Below, piece after piece: positions 57,911 through 64,000 of a stretch of 64,000 nucleotides of DNA. Each line of letters begins with the position of its first letter. Position 1 is the stretch's first letter. Origin of the DNA: Pontiellaceae bacterium B1224 (GTDB lineage Bacteria; Verrucomicrobiota; Kiritimatiellia; Kiritimatiellales; Pontiellaceae). The notes beneath the pieces were generated by a model. That model saw only the letters and a list, made by a program, of their open reading frames with translations. It had not been told where the DNA came from and made no database searches. Location of the stretch: NCBI GenBank assembly GCA_029432815.1, contig JAROBA010000033.1, positions 1 to 64,000 on the forward strand. Reading direction: 5' to 3'. Made by a program: the position numbers and the translations under genes.

Positions 57911-58404
57911 GGGTTGGAGTCTCCTGCTTCAAGTCTTAAAACAGGATAGGAAACCATTCTCTCAAAGACAAGCAACGAATGCAGGGAGAAAGCAGGTGCT
58001 GTCATAAATTTGACTAGTCGCAATAAGTGAAGAGCGTTCAAAAAATGCGATGGATTTATTTGTTTAGGTTGAGTTCTTTGAAGGCATAAAATCTCCAGAG
58101 ATTGAGGTGCTGTGGATCTGGCCGGTGACTTTGAAATAAATAGAGTTGAAACGTTGGGGTGAATAGGTCTTAATACACATGGTTTGTGAGAGGTTTAGGA
58201 TTGAGTTGGGTTCAATTCAAATCTTTTGCGCGCATCATGATCTAATGTTTTGCAACGTGTAATTAGTATTTTATCAGCTAAAAACCCTTTGATTGCGGGC
58301 TATAGTTGTGGAAAGCATAAAAAACAGTTGCAGGACAGAAGAGAGTGGTGTATTTGTAGCAAGTACTAAGTGGAATGGGTTCACTTATTAACAGGAGTAT
58401 TAAA
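57911..58404. other. 494-bp intergenic region between divergent genes
   Basis: AT-rich and without a supported gene; it holds the divergent promoters of the HEAT-like gene and the secreted-protein gene. A weak promoter-like pair TTGCAG-N17-TATTTG is at 58327-58355, 50 nt before the start at 58405. An imperfect small inverted repeat (ATTGA...TCAAT) lies near 58202-58218. Confidence 0.4.
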
Positions 58405-59088
58405 ATGAAAAAAATTGTAATAACAGCAGCATTAGTTGCTTGTGCGGCAGTGGTTACCGCACAGACTGTTACCAGTGCAAACATTGTAGGGTATTCGAAA
58501 AAAGACGTGGCTTCAGCCGCCTTTTCCATTGTTTCGCCTCAGTTTTATGGTGCAGAAACAGGAACTGCGTTGGGAGACGCTTTTGGCACTGTGCCTGATC
58601 AGACTGTCGTATATGTTTGGATTGGAACTGGTTATACGGAATACACTTTCTATCTTGAGGATGGCTTGGGTGGTAACTGGTACGATCAAGGTTTCGCGAA
58701 TGCAAATGATGTTGTCCTGGGGCAGGGAGATGCTGTTTGGTTGAAGGCAGGTGTTGCTGCAGCAACTCCAATCATGGCAGGTGAGGTTCCGTCAGCCGCT
58801 TCGGTAACTCAATCGGTGGCAGCCGGATTTAACCTGATTGCTAATCCTTATCCCGTAGCCTTGGCTCTTAATGATCTTGATCTCAATGGTATCTCTGATC
58901 AGGATGTAGTTTATGCATGGAATGGGACTGGGTATACTGAATACACTTACTATGCGGAAGATGGTCTGGGCGGTAACTGGTATGACCAGGGGTTCTCCAA
59001 TGCGGGTGGAGTTACGATTCCTGTAGGTGATGGAATCTGGCTGAAGAGTGCAAGCGCAGGAAATCTTGTCTTTAACAAAATGTACTAG
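58405..59088 (+). CDS. secreted protein with two internal repeats
   Basis: 227 residues from ATG 58405 (AACAGGAG upstream). Signal peptide KKIVITAALVACAAVVTAQ, then TVTSANIVGY, a start seen in many secreted Verrucomicrobia/Lentisphaerae proteins. Two copies of a domain of about 50 residues follow, each with GTGYTEYT, EDGLGGNWYDQGF and a closing VWLK or IWLK (about residues 62-115 and 165-222). It is probably a small beta-rich surface or secreted protein; function unknown. The PEP-CTERM gene follows 56 nt later. Confidence 0.78.
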   Translation: MKKIVITAALVACAAVVTAQTVTSANIVGYSKKDVASAAFSIVSPQFYGAETGTALGDAFGTVPDQTVVYVWIGTGYTEYTFYLEDGLGGNWYDQGFANANDVVLGQGDAVWLKAGVAAATPIMAGEVPSAASVTQSVAAGFNLIANPYPVALALNDLDLNGISDQDVVYAWNGTGYTEYTYYAEDGLGGNWYDQGFSNAGGVTIPVGDGIWLKSASAGNLVFNKMY

Positions 59089-59144
59089 GGTTTAAGGAAG
59101 GCATAGTTGCTTTTCTTGTGGTTAAAATCATAAAGGAGAATCAA

Positions 59145-59726
59145 ATGAAAAAATTAGTAACATTAATTGCGGTAAGTGCATTTGCTATTTCGGCATCTGC
59201 GGATCTTACCGGTTGGAAGTGGGCAGGCGGAGCTTCGTTGACAGATCAGAACGGTGCTGCGATTGCTAATGCTGGAGCTACTGTATTCACCACTCCGAAT
59301 ATGGATCTTGCTCTTGCTGCCGCAGGTGGTCAGATTCAGCTCTCGGCTATTCAGGCAGTTACCCTGTCTTTCGTTTCCCCGTCTGCAACTCCGCCCTTTG
59401 GACCCAGTGCGGGAACTTGGGGTACTTCCGTAAACAATGCATATGATGGATCTATTGTAGGTCAGGATGCATATGCTCTGATCGTAAACCGTGCAGGATT
59501 GACTAGTCTCGCAGAAGTTGTGGTTGGTGACTATGTTGGTTTCTCCGCATTGGGCGGTCAGTTTGTGGATCTGCAGCCGGGTACTGATCCGGCGCTAGTT
59601 GCGCAGTCATTTAATGGCGGTGATGTTCAGACAGCTACTGAAGTAATTCCTGAGCCAGCTACGCTGGGACTTATGGGAATTGCCGGTCTGGGAATGTTTC
59701 TGGCGCGTAAAAAAGCTCGCCGCTAA
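59145..59726 (+). CDS. PEP-CTERM sorted exported protein
   Basis: 193 residues from ATG 59145 (AAAGGAG upstream). Signal peptide KKLVTLIAVSAFAISASA, an Ala/Gly-rich middle, and a C-terminal sorting signal: VIPEPATLGLMGIAGLGMF followed by LARKKARR. PEP-CTERM proteins are recognised by exosortase, linked to exopolysaccharide-type surfaces. The exosortase gene is not in the window. A terminator follows. Confidence 0.88.
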   Translation: MKKLVTLIAVSAFAISASADLTGWKWAGGASLTDQNGAAIANAGATVFTTPNMDLALAAAGGQIQLSAIQAVTLSFVSPSATPPFGPSAGTWGTSVNNAYDGSIVGQDAYALIVNRAGLTSLAEVVVGDYVGFSALGGQFVDLQPGTDPALVAQSFNGGDVQTATEVIPEPATLGLMGIAGLGMFLARKKARR

Positions 59727-59752
59727 TTTTTAGTCGCTAAGCTTGTAAAAAA

Positions 59753-59781
59753 GGGTCCGCTTCTGCGGGCTCTTTTTTTTT
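59753..59781 (+). terminator. rho-independent terminator after the PEP-CTERM gene
   Basis: GGGTCCGC pairs with GCGGGCTC (two G-U pairs) around TTCT, followed by nine T. It lies 26 nt after the stop codon. Confidence 0.85.
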
Positions 59782-59796
59782 GTGCCCCATGCGCGC

Positions 59797-60412
59797 TTTT
59801 GCAGAGGGGTAAGCTAGAGCGGTTCGCGTTTCTGATGCCGTAATGTAGCACGATATAAACCATCCCGTTGCATCATCGGAGGTCACGGATTTGAAGGCCT
59901 TTGTAATGGCCTCAGATAACTCTTTCGGGGAACGAGCTTCCAGCTTCCGCAAAATGCTTTTTATTTTGCTCCACATCTTTTTAATGGGGTTGAAGTGGGG
60001 ACTGTATGGAGGAAGGAATAGAACTTGGACTCCGATTTGCTCGATCAGTTTGATGGATTCTTCGTTATAGTGCGCCCGGAGGTTGTTCATGACAACCACG
60101 TCTTGGTACCAGAACCTGATCAACGTAAGCCCGGAAGGCGAGCGAGTCGGTTGCGCCATCGAGTTCCATAGTTGCGGTCCCGCCGTTGAGGCGGATGGAC
60201 GATATCAACGTGGTCGTGCATCAGTGACCATGCGGGGCATGAGCAAAAAGTTGGAGTCCATGCTTGGCGCGTCCCCTAAGCTTGGTCATGTTGGTTTTGA
60301 TTCCGGATTCGTCAAGAAAACCAGTTGGTCTGAATCAAGGGTCGGTAGCATCAGCATCCACTGCTCCCGCTTGAGCTTCACATTTTCACGCTCTTTCTCG
60401 CTGGCGTGCAGT
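59797..60412 (-). pseudogene. decayed IS630-family transposase
   Basis: The minus strand from about 60412 reads LVFLDESGIKTNMTKLRGRA, then PHGH followed by TGA where the family has Trp, then TTTLISSIRLNGGTATMELDGA ... FRAYVDQVLVP, a frameshift near 60100, and VVVMNNLRAHYNEES ... LPPYSPHFNPIKKMWSKIKSILRK. The catalytic Asp of VVMDN is Asn and the Glu of NPIEK is Lys. The first quarter (helix-turn-helix) is missing. It is an inactive remnant. I found no terminal inverted repeats. Confidence 0.85.
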
Positions 60413-60906
60413 GTTTTTTTTTATATAACGAGTCTGTCCGCGTTAATCCGTGGGTCTGATTTTTTTCCTGCACCGCCGGTATTGGGTATTAAGTAGCAAT
60501 CGTGTTCCAGCCTGTCTGTCCCGGCATCGCCGAGCTGTCAAGACAGGTTGGAAACACTGTTGTGCATTATAAACCGCGATTTCAAGCCTCCTGCATTCCT
60601 GTAAAACTTCCTTAACTAAGTGTTGGCCGGGGCCAGTCCCTGAAACTTACCTATCGCAGTTATTCAGCACTTTTCCTGCAATTGTAAACATGAATTTTGT
60701 ATCAATAGTAGCGCCTGAACTTAGCCATTCTGATGGCGTAGGTCTGGCGAAAGCCCTGGAAATACGAATGCCGGACCTGCGGCTTCGCTTAAGTTCAGGT
60801 GCTGCCGAAGCAAATTTACAATTGCTGTCACTTTCCGCATGACATTATTCTGCCTTTATGAAATTATGTTCAGTTGTAACTTAAAACAATATTTCTAGGG
60901 GGTATC
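60413..60906. other. 494-bp non-coding region upstream of the autotransporter
   Basis: No supported gene. Near 60480-60560 is sequence left from the insertion region (GTCAAGACAGG, CAGCCTGTCTG). A nested inverted-repeat element fills 60678-60825. From there to the start codon lies an AT-rich stretch likely to hold the promoter. Confidence 0.5.
60678..60825. repeat. 148-bp nested inverted-repeat element (MITE-like)
   Basis: Outer arms GCAATTGTAAA (60678-60688) and TTTACAATTGC (60815-60825) are perfect. Middle arms at 60710-60723 and 60790-60803 (core CCTGAACTTA / TAAGTTCAGG) have one mismatch. Inner arms 60738-60748 (GTAGGTCTGGC) and 60770-60780 (GCCGGACCTGC) have two. The whole can fold into one long branched hairpin. 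It has no coding capacity. A decayed transposase lies about 270 bp away. Confidence 0.65.
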
Positions 60907-63900
60907 ATGAGCAGGTTATCAGCTGTTATCGCGGTGGTTTCATTGGCTGCCACTACATTTTCCGCAGACAATCAGTGGGACGGAAATAATTTCGGGTATA
61001 ACGGGGCTTTTGGCCTCTCTAACGGTACTTCTCCCAACTGGAGTACGGCAACCGATATCTGGACGATCCGGACTCCGCAGCCAACGGACACACCCAGCGG
61101 TCCGCTGGGCTACCTTAAGTTGTTGAATGAGCAAAGTACTTCAGTAACGGTAACAAACTCATTTTCAGGCCAGTTATATGTGAACAACATAGTTTCAGGC
61201 ATAACAAATACCATTACTTCAACGGATTCGGGAGCAGTTGTTACTGGTGCTGCTTCGGGGACGACTGGTGGTAGCACGGCATTGCCTGCTGCTGCAATTG
61301 AAATAAACGGACCTGCTGGTCCCCCGACCACTCAGCATGGCGCGCTCATACTTGAAGAGGGGCATTATGTTGGCGGAGAGGGAAAGCAGGGGATTTTTGC
61401 ACAGCGTCTTGCTCTATTGAGTATCAATGGCACTCAAATCGAAGGAGGAAAAGGGAGTTCCTTTTCTTCTACAGGGACTGGTAGCCTCACAAGCGGTGGA
61501 GATGGCGTATTCGGGAATTTCCTTAAAAGCCTTGTCGTCGATAATGGCCAGGGAGAATCTGACATCATACGGGGGGGCGATGGAGGTGATGATCTCTACG
61601 GTTTTTCAGTAGGTACAGCAACCGCTAATGGCGGAAACGGTATAACCAGATTTCTTTTTAACCAGGATATGGTTATGGAAAACGGCAACGTTGTTGGAGG
61701 GGATGGAGGAACTTTCATTACCGGTTCCGCTGTTACGTTTCAGCTTTCAGGCGGCATTGGCGTGAATGCCACTGCAGGTACCGTTGAGTTGAAAGATGGC
61801 ATCATTACGGGTGGTATGGGCGGTTCAGCACAGGTGAAATCGGCTACTGCCTCTGCAGCAAAAGGAGGTGCGGCACTTAGTCTGGGTTCTGCAATTGGTG
61901 ATTCTTCAATTGGTGCTCTTACCATGACTGGTGGAGATGCTGATGCTGTTATTTCGTCAGGGGCGGCACATAATTTAAATCTATCAGGAGGTAATGGCGT
62001 CGCTTCCTCAATGGCTTCAGAATTGATTATTCAGGGGGCAACTTCTACCGGTGGTGCCGGGGGTACGTTGACAAGCTCGGGCTCCACCAATGTTGTCGCT
62101 AAAGGAGGCGACGCGGCTTCGTTTACAGGTGCCGGAACGCTTGTTGTAGATGGAGGAACGTTCACGGGTGGGGCCGGTGGTTCTGTTTCGGATGCGTCTG
62201 GTTCTGCAAATGTCGGCGGTGGCAGGGCCCTTTATGCGGCTAATGGTTCCTCCGTTACAATTGGCGGAAATGCAGTGTTTACCGGCGGTGAATCGGGGTC
62301 TCTCAATGGCGTCCAAGGTATGCAGGCGGTTGCAATCGAAGTGCAGGATGCGAATCTGATTGTTACCAACGGTACCTTCAACGGCAGCAAAGGATTGGTT
62401 ACAACAACAGCTGGTGGTACCTCCAGTATCGAAATCCTGGACGGCACATTTGGAGATGTCGAGTTTGGCGGTGGAGATGAAACGATCAACCTGAGCGGCG
62501 GCAGTTATAATGAAGTGCTGGTGGCTGGCTCCGGCAGCAAACAACTTCAGTTGGGAGACGCAATTTCAATTTCTGATCGTCTGGTTTTTGATACAGGAGA
62601 GGTTGATGTTGCTGAGTGGGAAGATGAACATTTTGATAATACACTCATCTCCAACGGAGTAATCAATATTCTGAATGCCGATTTCAATATGACATCGGGT
62701 TCTTCAATCACCGTGGTTGAAAAAACTGCTGCGGTGAACTTCGGTCAGAGTGCGGTACTTGATGGTACGATCGATGTCGGCAGTGGTTCAATTACTGCGG
62801 CTTCTGCGCTGACGGTGAAGTCGGGCAGTGCGATTTCTTCCACACTTTATGCGGATGGCAGCAGCGTTAAGGGAGGTGTTATTTCCGGTAACACAGCGAC
62901 TTTTGAAGATGACGTTACCTGGACAGTCATGAGTGATGGAACGGTCACCAATACCGATATGGTGGCGGATGGTGTGCTCCTGGCTACTGCCAGCGTAAAT
63001 GACGGCATTACACAGTCGTTCGATCCAAACGGACTGGACTTCACATTCATCGGCAACCCGAGTGTGCTGCTCGGACTCAATGGAATTACCAATTATTACA
63101 ACGCTTCTGCGAGTCAGCAGGAACTGTATGCAACCTATGGTCAGCTGAGTCTGCAGAAAATTTTCGAGGATTATCCCGAAATGGAGCCGGCAATGACGGA
63201 TCTTCAGCTGGTGCTCGATTCGGATCAGGCACTTACCGACTATATATCGTCGGAGTGGACCGCGTTTGATGCGTTGAATCAGGATTTCTCGGAATCATTT
63301 ATCCGCACGCCTGAAATGGCGCCTGTGCTTATGGGATTGCAGGGGGTATTTGCGGATCAGGTAATGGAGCGTACCCGCAGTAACCTGCGTTATAAAAAGT
63401 TTGGCAGCAAAACGTCATATAGTCCTGCCGGTGCGCTTGGTCCGGACTGGTCCGGCAGCTCAACAGCTCCTTCCGGAGCCCGTGGTCCGAATTGGTATGA
63501 TGATTCGGTGCAGTGGACAAAAGATCATCTTCCGAGCTGGGATGTTAAAGGGGCCGCACGTACGGTTTCTGACAATGTGCCGACGGTTGATAAGGATACT
63601 CTGAAGAATTCTGTCAGCGCGGTTACACCGAATATTTCCGGTGACGATATTGAAGTGCCTGAAACCTATCAGGTGTGGGGACGTGCGTACGGTTCTAAAT
63701 TGGATCAGGATGCAACCTCTGGGTATATGGGCTATGATGCAACGATTGTCGGAGGCGTTCTGGCTGTTGATAAACGCTTCGAAAATATGCTGATCGGTCT
63801 TGGTGCCGGTTATGCAAGTACGGACCTTACGGGAAATGGCGGTAATGATGGAGAGGCGGACACGACGTATGTTATGGGTTATTTATCGCATAGCAGTGAG

Positions 63901-64000
63901 TCGCTCTTTTTTGATGCAACGCTGAACTATGCCTATAACGATGTTGAGACTGAAGGAGTCAGCTCAGTGGGTTATGAAGCGGAATATGATGCCAGTACGG
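60907..64000 (+). CDS. large autotransporter (partial, runs past the window end)
   Basis: At least 1031 residues in one open frame from ATG 60907 (CTAGGGGG upstream). Signal peptide RLSAVIAVVSLAATTFSA. The passenger (about 40-880) is Gly/Ser/Thr-rich with recurring GGxGG units (RGGDGGDD, TGGMGGSA, TGGDADA, TGGAGGT, TGGAGGS), as expected of a beta-helix. From about residue 920 the beta-barrel starts (QVWGRAYGSKLDQDATSGYMGYDATIVGGVLAVDKRF, MLIGLGAGYASTDL, LFFDATLNYAYND). It resembles the barrel of the protein at 43808-44863. The barrel end lies outside the window. Probably a surface adhesin or similar; substrate unknown. Confidence 0.85.
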   Translation, partial: MSRLSAVIAVVSLAATTFSADNQWDGNNFGYNGAFGLSNGTSPNWSTATDIWTIRTPQPTDTPSGPLGYLKLLNEQSTSVTVTNSFSGQLYVNNIVSGITNTITSTDSGAVVTGAASGTTGGSTALPAAAIEINGPAGPPTTQHGALILEEGHYVGGEGKQGIFAQRLALLSINGTQIEGGKGSSFSSTGTGSLTSGGDGVFGNFLKSLVVDNGQGESDIIRGGDGGDDLYGFSVGTATANGGNGITRFLFNQDMVMENGNVVGGDGGTFITGSAVTFQLSGGIGVNATAGTVELKDGIITGGMGGSAQVKSATASAAKGGAALSLGSAIGDSSIGALTMTGGDADAVISSGAAHNLNLSGGNGVASSMASELIIQGATSTGGAGGTLTSSGSTNVVAKGGDAASFTGAGTLVVDGGTFTGGAGGSVSDASGSANVGGGRALYAANGSSVTIGGNAVFTGGESGSLNGVQGMQAVAIEVQDANLIVTNGTFNGSKGLVTTTAGGTSSIEILDGTFGDVEFGGGDETINLSGGSYNEVLVAGSGSKQLQLGDAISISDRLVFDTGEVDVAEWEDEHFDNTLISNGVINILNADFNMTSGSSITVVEKTAAVNFGQSAVLDGTIDVGSGSITAASALTVKSGSAISSTLYADGSSVKGGVISGNTATFEDDVTWTVMSDGTVTNTDMVADGVLLATASVNDGITQSFDPNGLDFTFIGNPSVLLGLNGITNYYNASASQQELYATYGQLSLQKIFEDYPEMEPAMTDLQLVLDSDQALTDYISSEWTAFDALNQDFSESFIRTPEMAPVLMGLQGVFADQVMERTRSNLRYKKFGSKTSYSPAGALGPDWSGSSTAPSGARGPNWYDDSVQWTKDHLPSWDVKGAARTVSDNVPTVDKDTLKNSVSAVTPNISGDDIEVPETYQVWGRAYGSKLDQDATSGYMGYDATIVGGVLAVDKRFENMLIGLGAGYASTDLTGNGGNDGEADTTYVMGYLSHSSESLFFDATLNYAYNDVETEGVSSVGYEAEYDAST

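Noticed and set aside
60083-60496. 137-codon plus-strand ORF
   Set aside because: It lies antisense to the recognisable IS630 transposase remnant.
60710-60803. integron attC-like site
   Set aside because: The imperfect inverted arms recall an attC fold, but the required GTTRRRY and RYYYAAC core boxes are absent and no cassette array or integrase is near.
1-64000. tRNA, rRNA, CRISPR or phage genes
   Set aside because: None seen: no T-loop-type GGTTCGAATCC patterns with acceptor stems, no regularly spaced direct repeats with spacers, no integrase or phage structural genes.

Overview
The window is about 42 kb of a nearly complete flagellar super-cluster followed by about 22 kb of housekeeping, membrane and secreted-protein genes. 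No 16S gene or other phylogenetic marker is present. The secreted proteins at 58-60 kb (a two-repeat protein of a type common in Verrucomicrobia/Lentisphaerae, and a PEP-CTERM protein), the autotransporter-type surface proteins and the flagellar gene content suggest a Gram-negative bacterium of the PVC superphylum, most likely Kiritimatiellota (Pontiella-like). That assignment is inference from protein style.

Layout. 1-7 kb: tandem flagellin genes (the end of one, a full one, and a third after csrA), fliD, an asparagine synthetase-like gene, and the fliW-csrA flagellin homeostasis pair. 6.6-13.5 kb: an unfamiliar operon (LysM/coiled-coil protein, response regulator with an unknown output domain, TPR-like protein, small helical protein), then an orphan REC-Fis regulator and a kinase/sigma-54 activator pair of the FlrB/FlrC kind. 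13.5-21.7 kb: fliS, a FliT-like gene, fliOPQR, flhB, flhA, flhG, a small membrane protein and fliA (sigma-28). 21.7-35.4 kb: a 14-kb operon flgBC-fliEFGHIJ-motE-fliK-flgDE-flbD-motA-motB-motB-like-fliLMN, closed by a good terminator. 35.4-41.9 kb: flgFGAHIJ, a FlgN-like gene, flgK and a tiny basic ORF. flgL, flgM, flhF and chemotaxis genes are not in the window. 42-45 kb: three small membrane proteins and a small autotransporter-type protein. 45-56 kb: ileS, a cysteine-poor DksA-like gene, lspA, miaA, hflX, a membrane protein, a U32 peptidase-family gene, a SpoU methyltransferase and lgt. 56-64 kb: a nucleotidyltransferase-like gene pair, a HEAT-like secreted protein, two secreted proteins, a decayed IS630 transposase, a 148-bp nested inverted repeat and the first 3.1 kb of a large autotransporter.

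Regulation is readable. Nine sigma-54 (-24/-12) promoters of the form YGGCAT-N5-YTGCT stand in front of fliD, asnB, fliW, the LysM gene, fliS, fliO, flhA, flgB and flgF. In five of them (LysM gene, fliO, flhA, flgB, flgF) the start codon begins exactly 13 nt after the C of the -12 GC. The predicted transcript therefore starts at, or one base before, the AUG: a set of leaderless flagellar mRNAs. The full flagellin gene instead has a sigma-28-like promoter, a textbook CsrA hairpin (GGA in the loop) and a Shine-Dalgarno site, matching the nearby fliW-csrA pair.

The second unexplained signal is a dispersed 15-bp interrupted palindrome, TTCCAA-N3-TTGGAA. It occurs between genes (two copies just upstream of sigma-54 promoters) and inside miaA, the U32 gene, lgt and ileS in more than one reading frame, and it is built into the 42-bp tandem repeats of fliK. 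About eight copies lie between 49.7 and 55.5 kb.
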